A stretch of 47,233 nt of DNA from assembly GCA_031274425.1 (NCBI GenBank), contig JAISQE010000029.1:1-47233 (forward strand), in the 5' to 3' direction. The notes under the pieces were generated by a model. The model was given only the letters and a program-made list of their open reading frames with translations, was not told the DNA's origin and searched no databases. Each line of letters starts with the position of its first letter. Position 1 is the stretch's first letter. Both the position numbers and the translations under genes were made by a program. Shown here in pieces: positions 9,081 to 16,735 of the stretch. The stretch comes from Synergistaceae bacterium. Its GTDB lineage: Bacteria; Synergistota; Synergistia; Synergistales; Aminobacteriaceae.

Positions 9081-9153
9081 TTCCGAACACCCTCCTTCTA
9101 AATTTTCGTTTGTCACATCGGCGCGCGGCAAAGCTGACGGGCAGTTTTCCAGC

Positions 9154-10434
9154 TTATTGCCCCAAGTTCGGAAGAAACATGAGGATCCCCGGAAAGAGGA
9201 TCAGAATGACAAGCCCGACCGTCGCGATGAGAACGATGGGCAAGGCGCTTTTAGCCGTTTCTCCGAGTGAGATTCTGCCGACGCTGGACGCGACGAAAAG
9301 ACATGTTCCTACGGGGGGTGTCAGGGCCCCGATACAGACGTTCAACACCAGCAACAGCCCAAAATAGACCGGATCGATGCCTAGGCTGCCAATAAGGGGG
9401 ATCGCGACGGGCGTGATCAGGACGATGATTGAGACGGCATCGATGAAACACCCGAGAAGCAGGACGAACGCGTTGATGAGCAAGAGGATGACCGTCGGGG
9501 TCTTGGAAAAAGCCAAAAGCTCCCGCGTCAGGGTCTGAGGGATCTGCAAGCTCGTCAGAACCCAGCTCAGAAAGGATGCCACCGCGATAATGAGCATCAC
9601 TGCGGAAGTCCCGCGGGCGGCGTTGGCGAAAATAGTCGGCAGGCGACTCCATTTCAGTTCCCCATAGACGAATTTACCCAAAAAAAGCGCGTAGATGACG
9701 GCGATAGCCGAAGATTCCGTGGCGGTAAAAAACCCGAACCGGATGCCTCCAAGGATCACCACCGGCAGAAGCAACGCGAGGAAGCCGCCGCGCATGGCCT
9801 TGAACAACTCTTTCGAGCTGAAATTGCCGGTTTCCCGGGGATAGTTGTACCGCACAGCCTCAATATGCGAGTAGATCATCAGCAGGACCCCGAAGGCCAC
9901 GCCCGGCAAGATTCCCCCGATAAAAAGTTTTTCCACCGATGCGTTGGCGGCAACCGCGTAGACGATCATTGCGATACTGGGAGGTATGACTGGACCCAGC
10001 GCCCCTCCCGCCGCGACGAGCGCCGCGCAGAAACCGTGCCTGTATCCTTTTTCTTTCATGGAAGGGATCAGCATGGACCCCACGGCGGCGGTATCCGCGA
10101 CCGCGGAACCCGAAAGCCCGGCAAAGAGCACGGAGAGAACGATTGCAACCTGAGCCAGCCCGCCTTTCATCCTTCCCACCAGCGCGAAGGCGAAATCCAT
10201 CAGGCGACGGGATATCCCGCCCTCCTCCATAAGCCCCCCGGCCAGCATGAAAAACGGGACGGCGAGCAAAGAAAAGCTGTCGACGCCCTGTAGCATAACG
10301 TGTCCCAGCATGACGGGGCGGAAACTGCCCGTCGAGACGGCCATGCCCACCCCCGTCAAGGCCAGAGCCACGGCGATGGGCATTCCGGCGGCCAGTGTGA
10401 ACAGGAAAAAGCCGATAAAAATCAAGAGGCTCAT
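9154..10434 (-). CDS. dctM: TRAP transporter large permease (DctM family), system B
   Basis: About 12-helix DctM permease of 426 residues. It shows GMPIAVALALTGVG at the start, the LSGSAVADTAAVGSM loop near residue 110 and GALTPPVGTCLFV near the C-terminus, all family hallmarks. Its start codon overlaps the dctQ stop by 4 bases (ATGA), a sign of translational coupling. Together with the neighbouring DctQ and DctP (11013-11999) it forms a canonical dctPQM set in the usual order. It is followed by HMGL copy 2. Confidence 0.95.
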   Translation of the reverse strand: MSLLIFIGFFLFTLAAGMPIAVALALTGVGMAVSTGSFRPVMLGHVMLQGVDSFSLLAVPFFMLAGGLMEEGGISRRLMDFAFALVGRMKGGLAQVAIVLSVLFAGLSGSAVADTAAVGSMLIPSMKEKGYRHGFCAALVAAGGALGPVIPPSIAMIVYAVAANASVEKLFIGGILPGVAFGVLLMIYSHIEAVRYNYPRETGNFSSKELFKAMRGGFLALLLPVVILGGIRFGFFTATESSAIAVIYALFLGKFVYGELKWSRLPTIFANAARGTSAVMLIIAVASFLSWVLTSLQIPQTLTRELLAFSKTPTVILLLINAFVLLLGCFIDAVSIIVLITPVAIPLIGSLGIDPVYFGLLLVLNVCIGALTPPVGTCLFVASSVGRISLGETAKSALPIVLIATVGLVILILFPGILMFLPNLGQ

Positions 10435-10958
10435 TTCGAACCCTCCCCTTTCAAGCTCTCTCTTTCGAAGCTTTCACCGCCGCAAAAGGCGTGCAGGACG
10501 CGCTCGAACACGATGAACATCCCAAGACACGCGCTGATGGGGACGACGGCGTACACAAGCGCCATCGAGATGGGGATCGACGTCGCGATCTGGCTCCACT
10601 GGCGCATCATGAAAGGATACCCTCCCTGGTACAGCAGCCAGAGAAAGAAGATTTCCCCAAACGCGATGACGATGTACATCGTTTTTTTTAGGTTCCCCCC
10701 CGCTCGCGCGTACAGCATGTCGAACGACGTCATTCCTGCGTGAAAGATAAGCGACGGAACGGCGATGAAGATGGACCAGATGAAGAGATAGCGGCACAGT
10801 TCCTCGCTCCACATGATCGAGAATCCGAGCAGATAGCGGGAACAAACCTGTGCGAACGTGACCGTGGTCATGACGAGCAGAAAAAGAAACAACAGCGCGC
10901 TGATCGCTTTGTCCATGCGTTGGGCGAGTTTTGTCGATAAATCGCTTAATTTACGCAT
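10431..10958 (-). CDS. dctQ: TRAP transporter small permease (DctQ family), system B
   Basis: Four-helix DctQ subunit, 175 residues, with the conserved segment CSRYLLGFSIMWSEELCRYL in the second helix region. GGAGGG sits 6 bases before ATG 10958. The C-terminus is charged and overlaps the start of dctM. It lies 54 bases downstream of dctP in the direction of transcription, in the standard P-Q-M order. Confidence 0.93.
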   Translation of the reverse strand: MRKLSDLSTKLAQRMDKAISALLFLFLLVMTTVTFAQVCSRYLLGFSIMWSEELCRYLFIWSIFIAVPSLIFHAGMTSFDMLYARAGGNLKKTMYIVIAFGEIFFLWLLYQGGYPFMMRQWSQIATSIPISMALVYAVVPISACLGMFIVFERVLHAFCGGESFERESLKGEGSK

Positions 10959-11012
10959 CTCAGACCCTCCGATCGCGCTCCTCGGTTCAGAGGAGCGCGG
11001 TTATATAGTATT

Positions 11013-11999
11013 TTACAGGCTTTCTTGAATGCGCTTCAGATACTCCGCGGCCTCTTCGCCGTTGGATTCGATGAACGATTTGTAAAAGGGCTCCATGAGC
11101 TTGCGAAATTCCGTGGTGTCGACCTCGTTGACCTGCATTCCTTTTTCTTTCAACTGCTCGATGAGTGTTTCTTCCTGCTTTTCCACCATCTCGCGAGCAA
11201 TAGGGCGGACCTCCGCGACGCTCTCGACGACAATTCGACGTAAGTCTTCGGGAAGTTCCTCAAAAAATTGGTCGGAGATCATGACGCAGGCCGGGGAATA
11301 GATGTGTCCCGTCAGGGAGAGGTATTTCTGAACCTCGTAGAGTTTGGACGCCCAAATGACAGTGAGCGGATTCTCCTGCCCGTCGATGATGCCCTGAGAA
11401 AGGGCCGTGTAGACTTCTCCCATATTCATCGGGACAGGGCTTGCCCCCAACGTCGCGATGGTGTCCATGACGGTTTTCGTTTCAGGAACCCTCAGCTTCA
11501 GGCCCTTAAAATCGCTGGGCACCGCGATGGGATGTTTATTGTTGGTGGTGTTGCGGTAAAGGTTCATCCAGTAACCGAGGATGCGGATGCCCGTCTTCTT
11601 TCTGAAAATCTCGTCGAGTTCCTGAGTGATGGGGCCGTCGACGATCTTATAGACGTCGGCGTTACTGGAGTACACGTAGGGCAGTTCGAGGACACCGTAA
11701 AGGGGCATGAAAGAAGCCAGGCCACCGGGGCTTTGCGTGCCCATTTCAATGGTTCCCATCTGGAGCCCTTCCGATATGGCGCGCAGGCTTCCGAGCTGGC
11801 TGTTGGGGAAAACCGTCGCGTCCAAGCGTCCGCCGCTCTTCTCGCGCATTAATTCTGCCATTTTCTCAAAGGAAACGTTCAGAGGATGATCTGGAGCCGT
11901 CACGTTGCCCACCTTGATCTTGTAGACCTTCTCCGCCGCAAAAGCCGAACCCGAAAGCGTCAAAACGTAAATCAACACCACCGTCAACAACTTTTTCAT
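11013..11999 (-). CDS. dctP: TRAP transporter solute-binding protein (DctP family), system B
   Basis: Periplasmic receptor, 328 residues from ATG 11999. Upstream in-frame codons reach 12164, but ATG 11999 has GGAGGG just before it and starts a textbook signal peptide (MKKLLTVVLIYVLTLSGSAFA, cleavage after AFA). The DctP pattern is clear: ATVFPNSQLGSLRAISEG near residue 60, LKLRVPE, and ALSQGIIDGQENP. It is the first structural gene after the GntR-type regulator and thus the likely promoter-proximal gene of the 11 kb operon. It is homologous to the system A receptor but distinct. The ligand is unknown. Confidence 0.93.
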   Translation of the reverse strand: MKKLLTVVLIYVLTLSGSAFAAEKVYKIKVGNVTAPDHPLNVSFEKMAELMREKSGGRLDATVFPNSQLGSLRAISEGLQMGTIEMGTQSPGGLASFMPLYGVLELPYVYSSNADVYKIVDGPITQELDEIFRKKTGIRILGYWMNLYRNTTNNKHPIAVPSDFKGLKLRVPETKTVMDTIATLGASPVPMNMGEVYTALSQGIIDGQENPLTVIWASKLYEVQKYLSLTGHIYSPACVMISDQFFEELPEDLRRIVVESVAEVRPIAREMVEKQEETLIEQLKEKGMQVNEVDTTEFRKLMEPFYKSFIESNGEEAAEYLKRIQESL

Positions 12000-12041
12000 T
12001 ATTGGCCCTCCTCGTTTGTGAATAAAGTGATCGTGAATGCA

Positions 12042-12059
12042 AAATACGTCAGCGTATTT
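12042..12059. promoter_or_regulatory. Candidate operator: inverted repeat AAATACG-N4-CGTATTT
   Basis: A perfect 7-base inverted repeat with a 4-base spacer in the leader between the GntR-type regulator and dctP, 43 bases upstream of the dctP start. A further CGTATTT half-site occurs at about 12127-12133. GntR/FCD proteins usually bind short palindromes near the promoters they control, so this is a reasonable operator candidate. No footprint can be inferred from sequence alone. Confidence 0.45.
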
Positions 12060-12249
12060 CCCGAAAAACAACGCGCGACCGCCGATCGAAACCTCATTCG
12101 GAGCGTTCGGTTCCTCCTTTCCCGAACGTATTTTTTCAAGACAAACAACATCTTGCTCTATCACGAAAGTCGTATCTCGACTGAGATAGATTCCAAAGCG
12201 CCGTATTATCGTCAGGAATGTTTTCGTTTAACTTTTCCCAAAAAGGAAA

Positions 12250-12939
12250 TCAGACCACGTTTTCTCGCATGTTTCGCGACAGGTGTTTATAAGCTCCGAC
12301 GATGGACGCGAAATGCTCTCTCGACACGCGAGAGATGGTGTCCGCGTCGCGGGATTTGAGTTTCTCCAATATATTTTGGTGCTGAATGAAGGCATTTTCC
12401 GCGATCGCCGGGAAAAATGTCTTTTCCTGTTCGAAAAAGCGGACTCGCTGAAGCCGAATGAGGCCGTCGAGTTCCTTCAGCCGACGCACCATCGCCTGGT
12501 TGGAGTGGATAGAGAAGATCGTCATGTGAAAGAGGTCGTTTTGCTGAACGATTTGAAAATAATCCTGACCTTTGAGCAGATTTTGCAGTTTTCTGTTGAC
12601 GGACTCCAAGTAGTCGAAGTCGAGCTTGTCGATGTAAGGCAAAAGATTATCCGAGATAAAAAGACGTAAGGCGTATTGAATTTCCAGGAGATCCGCGAAC
12701 TCCTCCATAGTCAGGGCGCTGACGCTCCATCCAACGCGAGGTTTGAACACGACGAGTCCTTCGCTCTCAAGACGCCCGAGCGCCTCGCGTACCGGCGTCT
12801 TGCTCGCATCCAACGTACGGGCCAGTTCGTCCACGTTGAGTCGCTCGCCGGAAGCGCAGAGCCCCTCAAGAATACGATGCCGTATTTCGTTGCAGATGAT
12901 TTCCCCAACACTTTGGATTTCCATCCGAATCTTTCCCAT
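12250..12939 (-). CDS. GntR-family (FadR/FCD subfamily) transcriptional regulator
   Basis: DNA-binding regulator of 229 residues. Residues ~8-75 form the winged helix-turn-helix (LNVDELARTLDASKTPVREALGR, a typical GntR recognition region). The rest is an all-helical FCD ligand domain with likely metal ligands in NDLFHMTIF, FIQHQ and SREHF (Asp/Asn plus three His). FCD regulators commonly sense carboxylates such as lactate, glycolate or TRAP substrates. It precedes the TRAP operon on the same strand with a 250-base gap that holds an inverted repeat, so it likely represses that operon and is relieved by the imported acid. ATG 12939 is used; ATG 12924 is an alternative. Confidence 0.9.
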   Translation of the reverse strand: MGKIRMEIQSVGEIICNEIRHRILEGLCASGERLNVDELARTLDASKTPVREALGRLESEGLVVFKPRVGWSVSALTMEEFADLLEIQYALRLFISDNLLPYIDKLDFDYLESVNRKLQNLLKGQDYFQIVQQNDLFHMTIFSIHSNQAMVRRLKELDGLIRLQRVRFFEQEKTFFPAIAENAFIQHQNILEKLKSRDADTISRVSREHFASIVGAYKHLSRNMRENVV

Positions 12940-13117
12940 CCGATCTCTCTTTTATAGCAGATATCGTATCCGATTTTCAGAGTTTATATTACCCAGCGAA
13001 AATTGTCAATTTAGAGAGCTGCAATTAGAGCGCTGCGTTTAGGGCATTACGGAAATGTGATAGGAATCGACATCCGACATTGCCAAGACGGCTGTAGCTT
13101 ATGCTTAGGCGTTTGAT

Positions 13118-13921
13118 TCACAGATATCGGTCTTTGATTTTTTTGCGTTCTTCTTTAAATTGCGCGAGTTTCTTCCGGTATTCCGAAGGAGTGTCGCCGG
13201 TTAACTGTTTGAATATCTTTCCGAAATAGCTGTGTTCCTGAAAACCTACCGTGACGGCTATGTCCGTTATGAACCGGTCCGTTTCCTCCAACATTTGCTT
13301 TGCAAGTTCAAGGCGCTTGTGCAGAATGTATTGCGAGAAGTTGACGCCTACCTCTTTCTTGAAAAGCCTGCTGAAATAATAACAACTTAACGAGACCTCC
13401 TCCGCCACGGATTTCATGTCTACGCCTTTCCAGTAATGTGCGTCTATATATGCGAGGGCTTTTGTTATTTCCTTCGACATCATGTCGGGGGGGTAGAATT
13501 TAAGGCGTTTTTTCATTTTGGGGGATATGTTGACGCCTTTTTTGTCCTTTCGATTATATTTGAAGACGACTTCCCTGATCGTTGCCGGCGGGATCGGTTT
13601 CAAAAGACGTTCCGCAATATTCAGCGACGCGAGGAATTCCGCTTCCGCAAAACGGTGAAAATTGCTCTCGTCCGCGCTTGTCAGAATTATGACGACATCC
13701 TTATCGATTTGCCGTATTTTCCACGCCGCTTCGATGCCACCCATTCCTCCCATTCCGCAATTCAAAAACACGATGTCCGGTTTCAGCACGGAACAGAGTT
13801 CGACGGTGAGTACGCCGTTGTTGGCCTCACCGACGATGGCCACCCCATCGATGTCCCGAACGATCTTTTTGATGACTTCCCGCTCCAGGTATTCGTCGTC
13901 CGCCACAATCACTCGGTACAT
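13118..13921 (-). CDS. AraC-type response regulator with a degenerate receiver domain
   Basis: A 267-residue regulator of the YesN type: N-terminal receiver (residues 1-120) and C-terminal AraC helix-turn-helix pair (about 160-265, with SCYYFSRLFKKEVGVNFSQY and IAVTVGFQEHSYFGKIFKQ). The acidic pair (ADDE) and Lys108 of the receiver are kept, but the phospho-acceptor Asp is Asn54 (VFLNCGMGG instead of VFLDxxMP). The codon is AAT, read directly from the strand. It is therefore unlikely to be controlled by ordinary Asp phosphorylation. It begins 6 bases after the kinase gene stop, so the two form an operon. It is the probable activator of the divergent microcompartment operon. Confidence 0.9.
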   Translation of the reverse strand: MYRVIVADDEYLEREVIKKIVRDIDGVAIVGEANNGVLTVELCSVLKPDIVFLNCGMGGMGGIEAAWKIRQIDKDVVIILTSADESNFHRFAEAEFLASLNIAERLLKPIPPATIREVVFKYNRKDKKGVNISPKMKKRLKFYPPDMMSKEITKALAYIDAHYWKGVDMKSVAEEVSLSCYYFSRLFKKEVGVNFSQYILHKRLELAKQMLEETDRFITDIAVTVGFQEHSYFGKIFKQLTGDTPSEYRKKLAQFKEERKKIKDRYL

Positions 13922-13927
13922 TTCGGC

Positions 13928-15151
13928 TCACCAGCGCGGCGCCGCTGGCTCGAGGGACAGGCGGGCCGGCATTTCTACGCGGACAAGCATTCCTCCTCCT
14001 GGGTTTTCAAGGAAACGCAGCTGAAAATCGTCCCCCCAGAAGTATTTCATTCTCTTATATAAGTTATATATGCCTGAGCCATGAAATTTAGGCAGCGATT
14101 TTTCAAGCCTGTCCATGTCGTTCATCAGACTGATACGGTCTTTCTCAGTCCCGACGCCGTTATCTTCGACTTCTATGCGTATTCTGTTTTCTTGTCTCGA
14201 GCCGCGCACTTTGACGTATCCCAGGTCGTTTTTTTTCTCGAGACCGTGCAGCATGGAGTTCTCCACCAAAACTTGAAGCGACATGGCCGGCGTGACGCAG
14301 GCGGAGACCTCCGGCGTCACGTCAATATCGAAGGAGATCTGGTCGCCGAAACGGGCCTTCTGGATAAACAGATAATTTCTGACGTTTTGAAGCTCCCTCT
14401 CAATCGGAATCATCGGCTCGGGACTTTGCATGTAGTGTCGGAACATGTCGGCCAAAGTGTAGATTACGTCCTCCGTTTTTTGCGCTCCCTCCAAATGTGC
14501 CTGACGTCCTGCCGTGTTGAGCGCGTTGAAAAGAAAATGTGCTGGAATCTGCGAATGGAGCAGCCTTATTTCGAGTTCTTCGCATTTTCTTTTCAGCTCG
14601 GTCTGCAAACTCTGCCCTTCGAGCAACACGGTATTGCGCCGTTCCAATAAAAATTGCCTGACTATGAAATCGACGATTGTCTGGAGCAGGTTTGCCGTCG
14701 CCCTGACGCGACAGACCGGCATGACAGGTATCTTGTCGTACAGATCGCGCAGTTCCGGTCTGTCCGTGAATAGATTGTCGCTGTGTTCGAGCAGACGGTT
14801 TTCCAGTCTCTCGCCGTCGTCCGCGATCACTTGCCCGCACATGAAATTGGCGACATATTCTCCGTCTACGATTATAGGGACGGAGAAATCGATGAGGCCG
14901 GCATGGCATTTGTGTATAAACAGCGACCCGCTGCGCACGGCTTCCAAGCCGGAATGCGCGTCGGACTGCCGGCAGAAATAATTGTAAAAATTATCCTCCC
15001 TCAGTTTGGTGCAGAATTGGGAAAAAGAGCTGTACTCAAGTATCGGTACGCCCTGAAAATCGACAGTGACCGCAGCGAGCCCCGTCGCTTCGGCAAATAG
15101 ATCCTGAATTTTTTGCATCAGATCGAGAGAAATAATTTCGCTGAGTTTCAA
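13928..15151 (-). CDS. PocR-domain sensor histidine kinase (LytS/YesM-type)
   Basis: Cytosolic sensor kinase without membrane segments. Residues ~10-180 form a PocR ligand domain with its spaced Cys residues (QFC, YFC, HKCHAGLIDFSVP, FMCGQV) and the GQV end. Known PocR domains are linked to sensing diols in propanediol/glycerol use. A short coiled linker leads to the His-kinase domain (QIPAHFLFNALN, phospho-His about residue 205) and an ATPase domain with LVENSMLHG and EVEDNGVG. The longest frame has an ATG at 15190, but TTG 15151 sits 9 bases after GAGGGGG and starts LKLSEIISLDLMQ, as in other PocR proteins. It diverges from the pdu operon with 454 bases between. It likely senses the compartment substrate. 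Confidence 0.88.
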   Translation of the reverse strand: MKLSEIISLDLMQKIQDLFAEATGLAAVTVDFQGVPILEYSSFSQFCTKLREDNFYNYFCRQSDAHSGLEAVRSGSLFIHKCHAGLIDFSVPIIVDGEYVANFMCGQVIADDGERLENRLLEHSDNLFTDRPELRDLYDKIPVMPVCRVRATANLLQTIVDFIVRQFLLERRNTVLLEGQSLQTELKRKCEELEIRLLHSQIPAHFLFNALNTAGRQAHLEGAQKTEDVIYTLADMFRHYMQSPEPMIPIERELQNVRNYLFIQKARFGDQISFDIDVTPEVSACVTPAMSLQVLVENSMLHGLEKKNDLGYVKVRGSRQENRIRIEVEDNGVGTEKDRISLMNDMDRLEKSLPKFHGSGIYNLYKRMKYFWGDDFQLRFLENPGGGMLVRVEMPARLSLEPAAPRW

Positions 15152-15293
15152 ATTACAATGCCCCCTCCGGGTGACTCTAAAAAAGCACAACGAAAGACGA
15201 GCAATTCATTATAAAGAAACTCGCCGCAAACGTCAAAATCTTAGCGGTAACACGTTTAGAAAATCAAAAAATGAGAAAATCCTCAATACAAAC

Positions 15294-15331
15294 TTTTTTG
15301 TCTTTTTATTGCGTAAAAAAAAGACAAAAAA
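15294..15331. repeat. 14-base perfect inverted repeat, 10-base spacer
   Basis: Left arm 15294-15307 reads TTTTTTGTCTTTTT; right arm 15318-15331 is its exact reverse complement. It lies in the middle of the AT-rich divergent region. It could be a regulator site or a weak bidirectional terminator. The low GC of the arms argues against a stable terminator hairpin. Confidence 0.6.
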
Positions 15332-15490
15332 ATTCTATGATGTGTTATGCGAGATTTATGTTGCTCCTTTATAATGTTTCGATTTCCAATAATACGGCAA
15401 ATATCTATTATGGAGATCAGCAAAAAACTATCATCGTAAAAACCCTTTTCTATGTAATGATACGGACAATTGATTTCGAGCACTACACAA

Positions 15491-15506
15491 AAGATTCCAA
15501 GATTCC
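15491..15506. repeat. Tandem direct repeat AAGATTCC x2
   Basis: Two abutting copies of AAGATTCC, 100 bases before the first pdu start codon. AraC-type activators bind direct repeats near the promoter, so this may be part of the activator site, although the 8-base period is shorter than one helical turn. Confidence 0.4.
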
Positions 15507-15538
15507 AACATAACGGCTTTTATTGCATGTCGACGAAA

Positions 15539-15566
15539 ATGCCGGAATGATTGAGTGTGGCGGCAT
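15539..15566. repeat. Leader inverted repeat ATGCCG-N16-CGGCAT
   Basis: A 6-base inverted repeat, 40 bases before the first pdu gene. It could form a hairpin in the mRNA leader. The arms are short, so chance occurrence is possible. Confidence 0.3.
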
Positions 15567-15605
15567 GTAGAAGTGTACCTTTAGTTTCTGAAGGAGGACC
15601 ATTGC

Positions 15606-15953
15606 GTGACGTCTCAAACTGAAAAAACCAGGATAATACAAGAATTCGTCCCAGGAAAGCAGGTCACCATAGCTCACATCATCGCAAAACCCAATAGAGA
15701 CATCTGCGAGCGCATTGGGGTGGACAATAAAGGCGCCGTAGGCATCATGACCATCACTCCCGGCGAGGGGTCGATCATTGCGGCCGACGCCGCGTCGAAG
15801 TCGTCAGCGATCAAAGTGGAGTTTGTCGATCGTTTCACCGGCGGGCTGGTGTTCAGCGGGGAAGTGTCGGCCGTCGAATCGGCTTTGATTAACGCCATGC
15901 GCGCCCTGACCGACATATTGGGTTTCGCCTCGTCGCAAATCACAAGGAGCTAG
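15606..15953 (+). CDS. pduU: Microcompartment shell protein, circularly permuted BMC-H (PduU/EutS type)
   Basis: Shell hexamer subunit of 115 residues, first gene of the operon. The permuted BMC fold is evident: an N-terminal strand region (IIQEFVPGKQVTIAHIIAKP) followed by GAVGIMTITPGEGSIIAADAA and the final SGEVSAVESAL, matching the EutS/PduU pattern rather than the usual BMC-H order. Start is GTG 15606 with GGAGG 8 bases upstream. It is followed 3 bases later by the pduV/eutP GTPase, the same pairing seen in classical pdu and eut operons, although there pduU-pduV lie at the distal end rather than first. Whether pduU or eutS is the better name cannot be decided here. Confidence 0.9.
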   Translation: MTSQTEKTRIIQEFVPGKQVTIAHIIAKPNRDICERIGVDNKGAVGIMTITPGEGSIIAADAASKSSAIKVEFVDRFTGGLVFSGEVSAVESALINAMRALTDILGFASSQITRS

Positions 15954-15956
15954 CGA

Positions 15957-16430
15957 ATGGAGCGACCGGGGTATCTTTCGGCCAATCGTAAACTGATGGT
16001 GGCCGGACCCACGAGAGCCGGAAAATCTACGCTGCTCAAAGCGCTGGGATACATAGACGACGTCAACAAAACTCAGATGGTCGTCCACGGCGAGTATTTC
16101 ATAGACACTCCGGGAGAGCTTTTGAATCATTTATATCTTTACAGATCTTTGCTGCAAAACGCGAATAAAGCCGGGCTGGTGTTGTTTCTGGCCGACCCGA
16201 CGCAAATGTCCCGTTATCCGCCTAAATTCAACACAGCAATACATGCCAGAGTACTGGGGGTTGTGACGAAAATCGATATTGCAACTGAATCCATGGTAGC
16301 GCGATCGAAAAAGGCATTGGAGGTGGCGGGAGCGAAGGAAGTGATGTTCTGTTCGTCGCTGACAGGAGAAGGAATAGCGGAACTAAGAGAAAAGATTGAC
16401 AATATTCTGGGAGGTGTATGTGGCAGATGA
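15957..16430 (+). CDS. pduV: PduV/EutP-type small GTPase of microcompartments
   Basis: A 157-residue Ras-like GTPase with Walker [10 protein letters not shown] (residues ~17-25), the DTPGE switch motif (near residue 50) and the specificity motif TKID. PduV is known to bind PduU and is thought to act at the outside of the shell, in compartment movement or distribution; EutP homologues have also been linked to acetate kinase activity. It sits directly after pduU and overlaps the next shell gene by 4 bases (ATGA at 16427-16430). Complete, normal length. Confidence 0.9.
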   Translation: MERPGYLSANRKLMVAGPTRAGKSTLLKALGYIDDVNKTQMVVHGEYFIDTPGELLNHLYLYRSLLQNANKAGLVLFLADPTQMSRYPPKFNTAIHARVLGVVTKIDIATESMVARSKKALEVAGAKEVMFCSSLTGEGIAELREKIDNILGGVCGR

Positions 16431-16705
16431 ACGGTGATGCTCTGGGTTTGATTGAAACACGAGGTCTCGTAGGCGCAATTGAGGCGGCAGACGCAATGGT
16501 CAAGGCAGCCAACGTCAGTCTAGTCGGATATGAGAAGATCGGGTCCGGTTATGTCACGGTGATGGTGCGCGGCGACGTGGGAGCGGTAAAGGCCGCGACG
16601 GACGCCGGCTCCGCCGCCGCGAAAAAGGTTGGGGAGGTCGTATCGGTACACGTCATCCCGCGGCCTCATGCGGACACGGAAAAGATTCTTCCCAAAATCG
16701 GGTAG
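16427..16705 (+). CDS. pduA: Microcompartment shell hexamer, canonical BMC-H (PduA/PduJ/EutM type)
   Basis: Main facet hexamer protein of about 92 residues. The standard single BMC domain is complete: [36 protein letters not shown] and [18 protein letters not shown]. The pore loop KIGSG is the same as in PduA, whose pore passes propanediol. Two starts are possible: ATG 16418, only 3 bases from GGGAGG, or ATG 16427, which overlaps the pduV stop as ATGA and gives the usual M-x-x-ALG start; I chose 16427. It is the only fully canonical short BMC-H in the operon, so it should form most of the shell. Confidence 0.93.
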   Translation: MNGDALGLIETRGLVGAIEAADAMVKAANVSLVGYEKIGSGYVTVMVRGDVGAVKAATDAGSAAAKKVGEVVSVHVIPRPHADTEKILPKIG

Positions 16706-16735
16706 ATTCCCCCTAATTCAGAGGAGGTGTCATTA

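Larger units (their letters stand above)
15152..15605. promoter_or_regulatory. Divergent control region between the two-component pair and the pdu operon
   Basis: About 450 bases without a credible gene, much more AT-rich than either side (especially 15240-15520). It must hold the promoters for both directions. It contains a 14-base inverted repeat (15294-15331), a tandem 8-base direct repeat (15491-15506) and a shorter inverted repeat in the leader (15539-15566). I could not identify a convincing -35/-10 pair nor a cobalamin riboswitch. GAAGGAGG at about 15591-15598 is the ribosome site of the first pdu gene. Confidence 0.6.

Noticed and set aside
15400-15605. Possible cobalamin riboswitch ahead of the B12-dependent pdu operon
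   Set aside because: I looked for the B12-box core and found nothing like it; only short repeats are visible.
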